A DNA stretch of 64,000 nucleotides from Skeletonema tropicum. Its lineage: Eukaryota; Bacillariophyta; Thalassiosirophyceae; Thalassiosirales; Thalassiosiraceae. Each line of letters begins with the position of its first letter. Position 1 is the first letter of the stretch. The stretch lies in contig CM074139.1 in assembly GCA_037178625.1 (NCBI GenBank), positions 1,116,001 through 1,180,000 on the forward strand, given 5' to 3'. Both the position numbers and the translations under genes were made by a program. Below, piece by piece: positions 36,429-47,503 of the stretch. The notes below the pieces were generated by a model. It was not told the origin of the DNA, searched no databases, and saw only the letters and a program-made list of their open reading frames with translations.

Positions 36429-38702
36429 ATGCAGTCGCCTTTTATGACTCCCTTAGACCCTCCGTTGGCGCCAACTATCGTGAGTGATGTCTCAAGTGTG
36501 GAGTCCGTAACTCCTCGAAGTGAGGAGACCACCGCCCCTCCTCGTACTCAAGCGCCCTTGTCTGTTCAGGCTCCTCGTGATTGGGATGGTGATTTGATGT
36601 GGTTTCCAGAGGCTGTCCCTCCCGAAGCCCCTGCTGGAAATGTTGCCAGCGCGACTAGTCAAGTGGCTAGTTCCTCATCGTGGCTCAATGAAGCCCCTGC
36701 TGCTGCTAGAAATGCTAGCAGCCCGACTAGCCCAGTGGCTAGCACCTCTTCATGGCTCAATGCAGCCCCTGCTGCTGCTAGAAATGCTAGCAGCCTGCCT
36801 AGCCCAGTGGCTAGCACACCTTTGTGGCTTAATGAAGCCCCTGCTGGCTATGTCGCTAGCAGCCCGTCTAGCCCAGCGGCTAGACCACCAATGTGGCTCC
36901 GAGACATTATGTCCTCTGTTGCCCCCGCTAGCAGTGATGCTAGCAACTCAGCCTCTGCTTCGCCTACTACTTTTGATGATGGAGCAGAAGGTTTTGCTGC
37001 TCTCCTAGCGAAGATGGAGTCGGATATTAATGATACTCCTCTCACCAAGGCTGAGCATACTAAGCTCGTCGACTTGTTTGCTGAATTCAAGCTATCAGCG
37101 GTGTGTGGGTCTGCAACTCGTGTTTCTGTGGATCCTCCGGAAGATCATGGTGTTGTTTCTACGGATGAACCTCCTCGTATTTCTGAAGAAGTGCCTACTC
37201 GTGTCTCTGTGGATCCTCCGGAAGATCAGGGTGTTGCTTCTGTGGCTGTGCCTGCTCGTGTTTCATTGGATCCTCCGGATGATCAGGATGGTGTTTCTGC
37301 GGCTGCACCTACTGCTGTACCGTCTATTGTGTCTGGTTCTGTATCTGTCGGCACGACTTTTGATTATGAAGCCCCGATTTCTGCTCTCAAGGCATGTCAG
37401 GATCTACGTTGCATCGATGTCTCGTCTATTTCTCCGCCTGTCGATTCAGGAGGAGGAGGAGGAGAATGTAGTGCTGCTGCACAAGTTCCTCCGTCATCGC
37501 CAGCGTTTATCGATATTCCGTCTGGTGCTGTTGTCCATTCGCAGTTTGTAAGATGTGATGTGGACAACTCAGTTCGAGTTTCAATGTCTGGGACCGAACA
37601 AAATCAACTTGACCATGTTGGTTTTCGTGTTGAGAATGTCGCTCCAGTTATTTGCGGTGTTACACAACATGAAGAACCTATTCAAGTCTCTGCTATCAAG
37701 TGGGGAGCTCTGCAAGAGTTTGTAGGCTCCGTCTTTCATGTGGGAAGGGATATGCTTCCGCGCTTCAGTACAACTTCAGGTCTTAAAGTTACTCTCTCTA
37801 CCCACTCCAACCTCGGGTTTCTATCAAGGATAATCCTTTTTGGTAGTATGCTCTCCGTAGACCCGATCAATCCTGGATTACAACATCTACTTCTATCAAT
37901 GTTGTACCGTCTGTTCATCTTCTTGAACAACCCGTTTCAATCGTTGTGGTCTCTCTTCGGTTTCGGTTTGATCATTCTCAGCATCCTTCGAGCTTTTACC
38001 ATATCATTTTCAACTCTCTACCAAGTTCTACAACGCAAGAAACACACCTATCAGCTCTTCCTAGTTGTTGCCATCCTTCTGATCTACCTTTACATGGACC
38101 ATCTCCATTATGCTCTTTACGCAGAATCAGTTTTGGTCTTCCTGCTCTCCGTCATCTCGGCTATGCCGAATGCCTCCGATATGAATGTGATTTTCAACTT
38201 CAATGGCGTCTCTTCAACTTCAATGGGCCCCGCGGTCCAGAAGAAAAATGTGATCTCCCATCGTAAATCTCGCAAGCATAGTTTCAGAAGGAGCTCATTA
38301 TCATCATTATCATTCTACTACGTTTATCATCGCCCAGGCTCTCGTCCTCGACGTAAGCCACCCCATTTCAGTCATCTGGTTCTTCTTCCATCTGGTTCGG
38401 ATCCTCCCTTCACCGTACATTCTCATGTTGACGACTTCATTCTACAATGTGATACTTCATCAGAAGGAGCTTCGTGTTTCGCATCAGGAGGAGAAAGCAT
38501 TCAGTCTATCAACTACAGCTGGACTCGGCGTCTTCGCTCTCGAGATAAATACTTCGAATTTTCCAAGTCCAAGCTCTATCGTCTTATCCTATTCGTCAAT
38601 GTCTCTTGGGTCTCTGTGAAGTACATATTTCGGTTTGGGTCTCTTCTGCATGATAGCAGTCGGGTTCATCGTATCTGGTATTCAAGGTTCAACTTCAACT
38701 GA
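36429..38702 (+). CDS. Retrotransposon ORF1, Pro/Ala/Ser-rich, gag position
   Basis: 757 codons, ATG at 36429, 385 nt after the 5' LTR. Residues 55-165 contain four degenerate repeats of about 33 residues with the core SPVAST plus SxWLNEAPAA, which in DNA carry many GCTAGC sites. A second repeat set (RVSVDPPEDHGV, three copies) lies near 235-285. The second half contains Leu/Phe-rich and Ser/Arg-rich stretches and a lone HSHVDDFILQCD that recalls the reverse-transcriptase active-site strand. No zinc knuckle, protease or integrase motif is visible. The long open frame without clear domains suggests descent from gag-pol with large rearrangement. Confidence 0.5.
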   Translation: MQSPFMTPLDPPLAPTIVSDVSSVESVTPRSEETTAPPRTQAPLSVQAPRDWDGDLMWFPEAVPPEAPAGNVASATSQVASSSSWLNEAPAAARNASSPTSPVASTSSWLNAAPAAARNASSLPSPVASTPLWLNEAPAGYVASSPSSPAARPPMWLRDIMSSVAPASSDASNSASASPTTFDDGAEGFAALLAKMESDINDTPLTKAEHTKLVDLFAEFKLSAVCGSATRVSVDPPEDHGVVSTDEPPRISEEVPTRVSVDPPEDQGVASVAVPARVSLDPPDDQDGVSAAAPTAVPSIVSGSVSVGTTFDYEAPISALKACQDLRCIDVSSISPPVDSGGGGGECSAAAQVPPSSPAFIDIPSGAVVHSQFVRCDVDNSVRVSMSGTEQNQLDHVGFRVENVAPVICGVTQHEEPIQVSAIKWGALQEFVGSVFHVGRDMLPRFSTTSGLKVTLSTHSNLGFLSRIILFGSMLSVDPINPGLQHLLLSMLYRLFIFLNNPFQSLWSLFGFGLIILSILRAFTISFSTLYQVLQRKKHTYQLFLVVAILLIYLYMDHLHYALYAESVLVFLLSVISAMPNASDMNVIFNFNGVSSTSMGPAVQKKNVISHRKSRKHSFRRSSLSSLSFYYVYHRPGSRPRRKPPHFSHLVLLPSGSDPPFTVHSHVDDFILQCDTSSEGASCFASGGESIQSINYSWTRRLRSRDKYFEFSKSKLYRLILFVNVSWVSVKYIFRFGSLLHDSSRVHRIWYSRFNFN

Positions 38703-39762
38703 AACTGGTACTCCTAAGCAAAGTTCATGTCATCATTACCATCGTCGGGAAGATATGAAAGCATTCTCTTCCAAGGCTTCTGATGGACACTTTACTCAGC
38801 CAGCTGACATTGATGCGTCTCTTCCATCCAAAGTAGTTTGTCCGTATCCAACTGTTGAGTCTCGTCAAATTTGTCCTCGTGACAAGGTTCTCTTCGGTCT
38901 CTTTGATGACCAGTCCTCGTCAAGTTCCATTTGGTCGCCGACAAGTTTTCTTCAAGACTCAGTTCAATCCTCCCTTTTGCCTCGTCTTCAACGAAGCAAC
39001 TTTTTCGGTTCAGTTATGTCCGTCGACGTAGTCAAGATTCTTGACTCTCGTTTTGGCTCTCGTATCAAGAAGAAGCACCGACTTGTTCCTATGACGCACT
39101 CGTATCTCCTTGATTGCAAAATTGCAAAGTTCTTTGTCGATCATGGTCTAAAGCAATCCAAATGTGATCCGTGCGTGTTCGCAAGTGCCAAGGTCGTTGC
39201 CCTACTCTTCAATGGTGGCTCAATCTTCTTCAGCGAATCTGACGAAGATATTCAAGACATCTTGCATCTTCAAGAAGATCTTTTCGAAGCGCAAGTTATC
39301 TACTCCAAATCAATTCCTTCCATAACTCAAGTCCAAGATACTGGAATCTCGTCTCCAGAAGGAGCATCATATCTTAACAGAATCTTTGGAGCTTGTGTTC
39401 TTTCAGTTCATCGCATCAGCCCAGATCTTAAGGCCATTGCTGATGAATGTCTTTGGTTCGTGGTTTTCCTCGCATCAAGTCTCTCCGATATTGCTATCTT
39501 TCAGTACATTCGTAAGAAGTCAATAGTTCTTTCAAGCTACTTGACTGTCCGAGAAGGAGTGTCATGGTCAGCTGCATCTGATGGTCTGACGTCACGACTA
39601 CCGTTAGTGACTCTATCCGGGTTTAGGCGTGACACCTTAAATCAGTCATTGACGCGATCATTCCTTTGGATGATCATGCCTTTGATGCCTCTTTTGTTTG
39701 GCGGAAGTCCAAGTAGTCGAAGTGTACTGTTGACGCTTTGCTCACTTATTCTCTGTCAGTGA
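38650..39762 (+). pseudogene. Retrotransposon ORF2 with reverse-transcriptase remnant
   Basis: This overlaps the end of ORF1 in the +1 frame; the shared open stretch is 38635-38702. It ends inside the 3' LTR. The block FFVDHGLKQSKCDPCVF, then VVALLFNGGSIFFSESDEDI, corresponds to the Copia reverse-transcriptase pattern of GF-x-QS-x-x-D-x-C-x-F followed by YVDD. The YVDD position reads FNGG here, so both catalytic aspartates are gone. The flanking sequence has no other recognisable Pol domain. The fragment is therefore enzymatically dead even though the element looks recently inserted. Confidence 0.55.
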
Positions 39763-39943
39763 AACATCTCTCTAGTTTACATCAAGTTTTAACAATAAAT
39801 ACCTCTTTTCTTGGTGGATCTACTCTTCTATTCATCGATAAGTCACTAGCTGACGAGTGGCAACTGTCACCAAAACCGTCCAGTACCGATAGGTCACTGG
39901 AGCTGTGGGAAGGAGCATCCACGGCAAGTAGCGATCTATCACA
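39560..39943 (+). repeat. 3' LTR
   Basis: 384 bp, matching 35661-36044 at every position compared. It is preceded by a purine-rich tract and followed by target-site copy GTTGT (39944-39948). Confidence 0.92.
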
Positions 39944-39948
39944 GTTGT

Positions 39949-40515
39949 TGGGAGTGTGTAGTTTTGTGGGGAGTTTCGTGTGAGGTTCGCTAGAGTAAAA
40001 ATGGTGGATTCACGAGTTCCAACTCGGGACCTAAATGCAAATGCATTTTTTTGCGCGGTAAGTATTGTAGAGAGAGAGAGAGAGTTCTTCACGCAATCTT
40101 CAAGAATTCTACTGTAAACCTGTTCTCTTGTGATACTCCAATATACTAATTCCGAAGTACAGACCTATCAATCGAGAACTCAATCACGTAGCTTCGCTTT
40201 TTTTACTCCAACTAATCAGCTTCTTCTTTAGAAAGGTTAACCTTGACCGCACCTAATTACATACATAGGTGACCACCGCAGATGCGAACTCAATAACTTC
40301 GCATGGCTGAGTGGCGAGCGAGCATACCTCCCTTTAGGTACTTATTTACTTACACTCACTACATAAAGGGCTCAATTTTCGCAGGGCAGATGTTTCGCCT
40401 TGTCCTACCTCTTCAAGTTCAGCAGCTCGTCGAGAGCTTTGACTGAGTTGCCTTTTGCCTTGTTGCTTCAATCTCATTCATTCTCCTCCTAAATCATACG
40501 TAAGACCAAGAAGCA
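39949..40515. other. Intergenic region with (GA)n run
   Basis: 570 bp upstream of the AAA ATPase gene. The (AG)n run at 40070-40084 is the only clear repeat. The start codon of the next gene follows a pyrimidine-rich leader (TCTCATTCATTCTCCTCC). Confidence 0.4.
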
Positions 40516-43500
40516 ATGGATGATTCTTCTCCTTCAGCGATGGTCGAGGATAACGACCTCCTTCTCCCTCTCAAAGAATGGGTGGACCTATCTAAACTAG
40601 CTGAGGAGCAGCAGCAATCATCATTACCCTCACCTGAAAAAATACGGAATGCACAATTGGATTATGTTGCACGTGCTGTAGATGTAGCCGCTGTGGTTCT
40701 GGACAAGCTGCAAATTTTGGAGGAAAATAATTTTCATTGTTGTCCACAAGACATATCCATTGATAATATCCATCTCGAGATGGGTGCCGATGATTTGAAC
40801 ATGTTACGAGAGAGGGAAACGACGATTGATCTTTCTACTTTGGAACGCATACAAGATGTCCAGTTGTCAATTCCTCAAAATAATTCTAGCAACGGTGGCG
40901 TTTCACCTGAAGAGATATTCAAAAAAGTAGGTTTAATACTATACTGTATATTTTCTCGGGGAGAATCGCCCCCCACAGCTTCAGATGATTCTGAGAATAA
41001 GAAGGCAGCGGAGGAAGCTATGAAAATTGTAAGGGGGAGAAGGAGAAATGAATCATTAGATGACTCTAATGACGAATCAGATTTCTATGAAGAGCAAGTT
41101 GGACCCAATAAGGGACGGCAAAAGGTATCTGTACAGGAAGCTACTAAAAACTTCCGCAGAATGAACATTTCGCAGGTTGAAGATGCTTTAAGTCAAAAGG
41201 GTGTATCGTCCTCAATTTGTAGGTTGATTAGAGATTTGATCATCACACCAGAAGAAGAAGGTACTAATTTTCAATCGCTATCAGAAGCTGTTTCAGAATT
41301 GCGACAGATGATGAGAAGACCAGAATTTTTCTATGGCTATGGTGATGACAGCGACAACTCCAATACTGATCTGCTGCGTCTTCATTTTGGTGATGGCATC
41401 GTTGGACGAACCAATGAAGTTGGTACGCTCTTAGAAGCTGCTGCAAGAGCACAGATGGACACCGAATTGTCACACATTTGCCTGATAGGGGGGACAGCTG
41501 GTGTGGGCAAAAGTTATCTCGTCGACAGTATCAAGGATGCACTGATGAACAATGGGTGGATATATCTCAGTAGTAAATTTGATCGTCTCATGCGAAATCA
41601 ACCATTGACAACGATTGCATCGGCGGTGGAGAGCTTCATCCAACAACTGATCCATGGGAGAGGATTACCTGATGGCTTTGATGTTGACGCTGTGATCGAA
41701 TCGATACAACAAAGTTTGTCCGCTTCTGGTATTGTCGTTTTGAGTGATTTAGTCCCAAGTCTTAGAGTGTTGTATCGATCCGTCTTCGCACATGTCATTA
41801 TGGAGGATTCTGAAGATGAATCGGATGATGTTGTGGCAGAAATAATTCCTGATGATGATGATGGCGATGGCAACGTTAATTACGAGGATGATGGCATTTC
41901 AAGTGCCAACACGTTGAGAAACAGGCTGCATTATTTATTTGGTAGACTTGTCGAAGCGATTTCTAGTGTAGAGCATCCGATACTTTTCTTCTTGGACGAC
42001 CTACAATGGGCAGATGCATCTAGCCTCGAGCTATTACTGAGTCTGCTTGTTAGCGGGGATCATGATGATGACACTGCACAGTGTCTCCTTGTTGTTGGTG
42101 CCTTTCGAAGCAATGAGGTGGATGAAGCGCATATTCTGTCTCGTTACGTTGAAAAGTTTGAACAGTCCCAATCTGTCAACGACACTAGTATTCTACTCGA
42201 TGGGATTTCAAAGAGTAGTACGCATATCATGGTATCAGAGGCTCTACTGCTGCCATTGAGGCTCACTCGAGATTTGGCTGGAGCAGTACACGCAAAATCA
42301 CTTGGTAATCCACTGTTTGCGAAGTCATTCTTACGACAGCTGGTTGATGAAAATATCCTTCACTATAGCCTTTCAAAGAAGCGATGGGTATGGGACATCA
42401 ATGGTGTAAAGTCAGTTACAGTTGACGACAACGTTGCCGAACTAATGAAGTACAAGCTTCTGCGTTTACCGAAGGAGATCCAGGATGCCCTCAAATTGAT
42501 TTCATGCTTTGGTATACAAGTCAGCAATGATATCATCAGCAAGTTGTGCTCGTCATCAGAAACTTCGGGTAATGCTATCATCGCCTCCTTAGAAATAGCG
42601 CGGAAAGAGCACATATTGGATCACACTGACCAAGTGTATAAATTCGCCCACGACACGCTGCAGCAATCAGCTTACGACTTAATGTCTCCAGCAGAGAAGG
42701 GTGATTGTCACTTTAGGATTGGTCTCCATCTCATGTCATCATTATCGAAGGAAGCATCGTTTGATGCATTACTATTTACAGTAATTGATCAAATCAACAG
42801 CGCAAAGCGTTATGGAGTAACTGATGCTTCTATGGATATTTCTTGTGCAAAGTTGAATCTCCAAGCATGCAAGAGATCGATGGAAGTGTCTGATTTTCCG
42901 TCTGCATGGCAGTATGCTGTCTATGGCATATCATTTCTTCCCGAGGCAAAATGGGAGTCATCCACCTATGAACTAAGTCTTGGCCTATACGAAGCGGGAG
43001 CTCTTGCTTGTTTCGTCAATGTTGACAGCCGAAACTTGAAGTTAAGTTTGGGAGAGATTTTCGAAAATGCAGTTCGGTTCGAGGATAAAATCAAGGCTTA
43101 CTACATCTTGGCACAGAACCTTGGATCACTCAATAGATTAAGTGAAGCAATTGATACTGTACTTTTCGTTTTGAATGAGCTCGGTGAAGATATTCCGGAA
43201 GAAATTAGTCCAGAGGACGTTCAAGCAGCCATGCTGTCATCGCAACAGTTATTGTCTGGCTACTCTAAAGAAGACATCGTTGGTGTCCCCCGTCTGAAAG
43301 ATGAAAAAAAAGAATGGGCGGTGAAACTAATGGAATTCTTATTTCCGTATGTATTCATGGCGTCTCCTCGGCATTTGCCAATACTGGCCAACCGCATGAT
43401 CAAAATTTTGTTGAAAGATGGGGCATGTAAAGAGTGTGCTTCGGGCCTTTCAAATTACAGCCTTTGTCTTATAACTATTAGGCGTGATATCGATGCTGGT

Positions 43501-44487
43501 TACAGATGTTCGAAGCTGGCGATTGCGTTGCTGGAGAGTTTCGATGCAACTGGCACCTACCATAGAGTCAATTGCACGTTACAAAATATGGTCAACTATC
43601 TGGTTGAACCTATTCAGTCGTTAGCAGTTGTTCTTCTCGAGACGTACGAAGGATTGCGTGCTACTGGGGATAATGAATATGCATGTCTTGCATTGAATTT
43701 TTACTCTCACCAACAGATGATGTCGGGGACTCCGTTGCCTGTTGTTGAGAAAGAAGTTCAACAGTTTTCATTGAGATCATTGAGACTCCATCAGTATCAG
43801 TGGCTTCGTAATATGTCTAGTTTGCACAAAATGGTATTAGCTCTTACAGGGAATGCGGAAGGCAAAAACCCATTCAATCTACTTCGAGATAATGGTATTA
43901 CTACGGAAGATGATCTGCTTCAAGAAACTTTGTCCTCGGGAAGAAATGGGCTTTCTCAGGTTATATTTTTCCACCGCATGTTTGCTGCATTTTGGTTTAA
44001 GAAATACGTTGAAGCTGCTGAGTTCGCTGCACAATTTCGCAATCTAGGCCGAATTTCGATGCGCTTTATTGATGTCATCCAAGCGCTTTATGAAGGACTA
44101 ACGGCCTTTCATCTTGCTAGGTGCTGTACAGATGAAGCTGAAAAGTTGGAGTGGATGGGTCTTGGTGAAAAATCTGTTGACCGATACAAAGTGTGGCAAG
44201 ACCATTCGACTTGGAATTTCGAGAACAAACTCCTCTTACTACAGGCTGAATGCCACCGTTGTACAGGAGAGCACGATGATGCTGAGTCTAAATACCTAGC
44301 TGCCATCGAATCAGCGCAACGGCATCGCTTTTTACACGAAGAAGGACTCGCAACGGAATTGTATGCTGCGTTCTTGGCAGAAAAGGGGGAATGCGAAAAA
44401 TCAAAGACACATCTCTTGCTTGCAATTGCAACCTATGAAAAATGGGGGGCTTCTGCCGTCGTAAACCTTTTGATGAATCGTCAGTAA
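40516..44487 (+). CDS. Large AAA (AAA_16-type) ATPase with TPR-like C-terminal region
   Basis: 1323 aa, single exon, ATG at 40516. Residues 50-160 contain CCPQDISIDNIHL and IFKKVGLILYCIFSRGE, which look like worn pieces of a protein-kinase C-lobe. The ATPase core starts with the typical AAA_16 opener HFGDGIVGRTNEVGTLLEAA (about 295-315). Walker A is GGTAGVGKS (324-332) and Walker B is ILFFLDDLQWADASSLELL (488-505), separated by an acidic insertion. The rest (about 700-1320) is helical with TPR-like pairs, ending in AESKYLAAIESAQRHRFLHE. The same kinase-like, AAA_16 and TPR-like order occurs in signalling proteins of diatoms and bacteria that often end in a cyclase or histidine kinase. No such output domain is present here. 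Confidence 0.75.
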   Translation: MDDSSPSAMVEDNDLLLPLKEWVDLSKLAEEQQQSSLPSPEKIRNAQLDYVARAVDVAAVVLDKLQILEENNFHCCPQDISIDNIHLEMGADDLNMLRERETTIDLSTLERIQDVQLSIPQNNSSNGGVSPEEIFKKVGLILYCIFSRGESPPTASDDSENKKAAEEAMKIVRGRRRNESLDDSNDESDFYEEQVGPNKGRQKVSVQEATKNFRRMNISQVEDALSQKGVSSSICRLIRDLIITPEEEGTNFQSLSEAVSELRQMMRRPEFFYGYGDDSDNSNTDLLRLHFGDGIVGRTNEVGTLLEAAARAQMDTELSHICLIGGTAGVGKSYLVDSIKDALMNNGWIYLSSKFDRLMRNQPLTTIASAVESFIQQLIHGRGLPDGFDVDAVIESIQQSLSASGIVVLSDLVPSLRVLYRSVFAHVIMEDSEDESDDVVAEIIPDDDDGDGNVNYEDDGISSANTLRNRLHYLFGRLVEAISSVEHPILFFLDDLQWADASSLELLLSLLVSGDHDDDTAQCLLVVGAFRSNEVDEAHILSRYVEKFEQSQSVNDTSILLDGISKSSTHIMVSEALLLPLRLTRDLAGAVHAKSLGNPLFAKSFLRQLVDENILHYSLSKKRWVWDINGVKSVTVDDNVAELMKYKLLRLPKEIQDALKLISCFGIQVSNDIISKLCSSSETSGNAIIASLEIARKEHILDHTDQVYKFAHDTLQQSAYDLMSPAEKGDCHFRIGLHLMSSLSKEASFDALLFTVIDQINSAKRYGVTDASMDISCAKLNLQACKRSMEVSDFPSAWQYAVYGISFLPEAKWESSTYELSLGLYEAGALACFVNVDSRNLKLSLGEIFENAVRFEDKIKAYYILAQNLGSLNRLSEAIDTVLFVLNELGEDIPEEISPEDVQAAMLSSQQLLSGYSKEDIVGVPRLKDEKKEWAVKLMEFLFPYVFMASPRHLPILANRMIKILLKDGACKECASGLSNYSLCLITIRRDIDAGYRCSKLAIALLESFDATGTYHRVNCTLQNMVNYLVEPIQSLAVVLLETYEGLRATGDNEYACLALNFYSHQQMMSGTPLPVVEKEVQQFSLRSLRLHQYQWLRNMSSLHKMVLALTGNAEGKNPFNLLRDNGITTEDDLLQETLSSGRNGLSQVIFFHRMFAAFWFKKYVEAAEFAAQFRNLGRISMRFIDVIQALYEGLTAFHLARCCTDEAEKLEWMGLGEKSVDRYKVWQDHSTWNFENKLLLLQAECHRCTGEHDDAESKYLAAIESAQRHRFLHEEGLATELYAAFLAEKGECEKSKTHLLLAIATYEKWGASAVVNLLMNRQ

Positions 44488-44781
44488 AGGTTTGATCTTC
44501 GTGCAATCGATTATGACTTGTCACAGTGTGCCGGTGCGTTTTCTTTATCCTGCTCCTACTTACACCTTCGCACATTGCCTTAACGGGGTGAAGTTGGAAC
44601 GGAGATGGAATGAAGGTGTGGCTCTCAGGCGGGATAGATGTGATGAAATTTTTATCCTAAAGTATTAAAATGCTCTAAAGGCAGTCACTTGAACGCAATG
44701 TCGTTCTTTTCTCAGTGTAGCTTTCCTAAAGCTATCTAGCTCTTCTGTAATCCCCATGCACACAGCAACATAAATGCTGTA

Positions 44782-47503
44782 TCAACTCTGTGATCTCAAA
44801 CTCAATGCATCCTTCCACTCAGCATGAGTGAAAGCCTTCTTCATATTAAAATGATGCAACCTCACCAACCCAAGCATTTGCTCGGGCAACGTCCCATCCC
44901 CCTCATTTCCCTCCAGCACAAAACCCAAATCGACAGTAACCACGTCCGCTTTGCCCGCGACTGTATTTGCAATCGTATTCCCCAACGCAGGTCCCTGTGT
45001 CACATCCAATGACACCTCCAGATAATTCTCTTCAATCGATCCCGAGTACGATACTGGAAGCTTCTGTCCAATGATAGCAGGGGTAGTCCCAACCATCTTC
45101 TTCACCATCCATGGACCGGCAATGATCCTTGGGATGAATTTGAGTACAGTATTACGGTACGCGGTATCACCCTCGAGGAAGGATTTCCATGCCTTCTCGG
45201 AGGGGCGGTCGGCGTGGTGGGTGGAGAAGGGACCATTATCGGCATCGGGACGGATTAGGTACATTTGAAAGTTCCCCCATGGCACAATAAAGTTAATTAC
45301 GAGCCTGAAAAATGTGAAGGATGCACAAACCGGCAGGTTGGACGTATTAGTACACTGAATCACACAACACGCACTCAATATCAAACACACAGCAATGAAA
45401 TTCAACTTACAAAAAAGGAACACTCTCCAACCCAACCTCCTCACAAACACTCTTCAACCTCTCCCTAAAACTACCCGTACCCGATCGAACATCCTTCTCC
45501 TCTTCTTCCAAATTCACATACTCTCCACCACTCTTCCTCCTCTCCTTACTACTCTCCTCCTTCTTGAGAACAAAATTATCTACACCCAATACAGCAAACA
45601 TACTCTCCCCACTGGATATTTTCACACCGTCTTTGGCATAGGTTAGTCCACGTACCTTTATGGTGGATGCGTGTGGTTCGGACCATACATTGGTTGGTTG
45701 GGCTGCTGGTGAGAATTCACATCCTCCACCATTGCTAGGACTACTACTACTCCCACCATTGTCAGATTTTCGATCCTTGGATTTGGGTGAGGTACCAAAT
45801 GACAATGCCTTCTTTACCGATTTGGTCGAGGTGGAACCTACCGATGCATCACTCCGATGTTGTAGTGACAGTTCATCAGCACCATGATGCTGATGATAAT
45901 GATAATTGACACTCTCACTCCTTACATGTCCCATGGTACTCTCTACACCACTTTGCAACCTATACCACCATGCCCCCCGCTTCAAATACTCGACATTTAA
46001 CATAGTTGGATCTTGTAGGTACATTCGTGGGAATTTGTAGCTCATGTCCAATTCTTCATTGATAATATTGGTGGATCCTCCCTGCTTTCCATTATTTGAA
46101 GAGGACACATCCCAAAGCAAACTAGAGTTGGAATGATGCAAATGATCTTCCTGATGAGAGTCCAACACTGCCTTTGTATAATGCTTCCAAATTGCAATAT
46201 TCTTCTTGTGTTCAGAAGACGATGCCATGATTTCAGTAGAGGAGAAGGAAGAAGTTTGTTGTACCACTGTTGTTGCCTTTTTTTTCGGCTGTAGATGATG
46301 TTGGTGCGGTGATGATGATTGAGAAATAGTCTCAGCAGCCGAATAACTTTCTTCAATATTATTCAAATCAGGTTGTTGAAGAATCGGATGGAAAGGTAAC
46401 AACAACACCAACACCATTATTATTATCTTCCTCTTCGGAACGTGCCTTTTTGGTAGGTGATTCAATAATCCTCATTGCGGCAACTGTCTCTGCAACTTTA
46501 CTTCGAATTGGTGAGTGTGTTGGTGGTGCCATGACGGTAGTAGTAGTAGTAGTATCCTGTTGTTGTTGTAGTTGTTGCCATGATCGACTACGTTGATATT
46601 GAGTAGACGATAATGTTGCATTGGCAGATTGACGTGCCATGGATAATTCCATTGCTGCTGAGGCCGTAGTTGTTTGATTTGAATTATGCTTTCGTTGGTG
46701 AATATTGTTGCTGCTTACGTCTCCCCGCTGATCGAGGAGGAGAATGATGAGAAGTCACCATGGATGGAGTTGGTGGAGTTTGATTACGTTTCATGGAGAT
46801 GGGACTCATATTATTACCGCTGTTAAAAGTTGGAGTAACCTCCCTCCTAGTAGGCGAAGTGGATGTCTCGGCAAAGGTACCTGACGACAATAATGATAAC
46901 AATCCAGATTGCTGCTTCACTAATGAACTAGTCACGTTCAATCAATGGACTCGATGTGAATCGATTACGCTGCTGTTGTTTCTTGACAGCAGAGGAGCCC
47001 AAACTGTCATTATTTTTGACAGGCGTTTTCATTATCATTGGTGGCTTTTTTTTGGCACTACTACTACTATTGGCGGCAGCGGCTGCAAAGCTATCGGAGT
47101 TTTGCTGCATGGATGAATCAGGATCGACAAAGCTGTCATTGTCATTATTGTCCTCGGCTGCTGTCATTATTGCATCACTGGGGAAACCACCGATGACTTT
47201 ATCTCCGGCACAGCACGTGATTAATGAGGCGACTGTTGACGGAGTGATGAGTTTTTGTTGTTGCTTTTTTTTGTAGGCCTCTGCTGCCTCGGTGGAGGAA
47301 GAGGACGATTTTGTGGAGGAGATGCCCACCACCATTCTATAATTAGTGCTTCTTAGAGCTGCAGGGTTTGTTTTGTCTGTGTCTACCTGTATTGGCTTTG
47401 GGGATGCCGCCGCCACCGCCGTACTTATCGCATTGCTTGTGTGATGTTGGCTTGTGCCTTGATTCTTGATTGTGCCTGCCTGCACAAAATTGTCGCATCG
47501 CAT
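44782..47503 (-). CDS. EDR2-like protein with C-terminal DUF1336 (EDR2_C) domain, multi-exon
   Basis: The last exon (44782-45304) and the one before it (ending at 45411, donor GTAAGT, acceptor TTTTTCAG) join in phase. The joined C-terminus has the DUF1336 signature: NVWSEPHASTIKVRGLTY, MFAVLGVDNFVL, LVINFIVPWGNFQMYLIRP, VKKMVGTTPAIIGQKLPV, ENYLEVSLDV, VTVDLGFVLEGN. EDR2 proteins bind lipids and restrain cell death in plants. Upstream, three Ser/Gln/Thr-rich open frames follow one another (45407-46465, 46368-46652, 46684-47503, ATG at 47503). An intron at about 46634-46718 (GTAAGC...CAGCAG) joins two of them. The other two junctions have no convincing intron and may be frameshifts. START and PH domains were not seen. 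Confidence 0.6.

Larger units (their letters stand above)
35661..39943 (+). mobile_element. Complete LTR retrotransposon, Copia-derived, apparently non-autonomous
   Basis: The element is 4283 bp, bounded by two 384-bp LTRs (TGTCATGG...TATCACA) that I find identical base for base, and flanked by the 5-bp target duplication GTTGT (35656-35660 and 39944-39948). A primer-binding-like sequence (GGTTATAGTAGCCC) follows the 5' LTR. A purine tract (GAGAAGGAG, 39551-39559) abuts the 3' LTR. The internal 3.5 kb encodes a Pro/Ala/Ser-rich ORF and a second ORF with reverse-transcriptase remnants. Integrase, RNase H and protease motifs were not found. Identical LTRs imply a recent insertion, so an element elsewhere probably supplied the enzymes. 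Confidence 0.9.
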
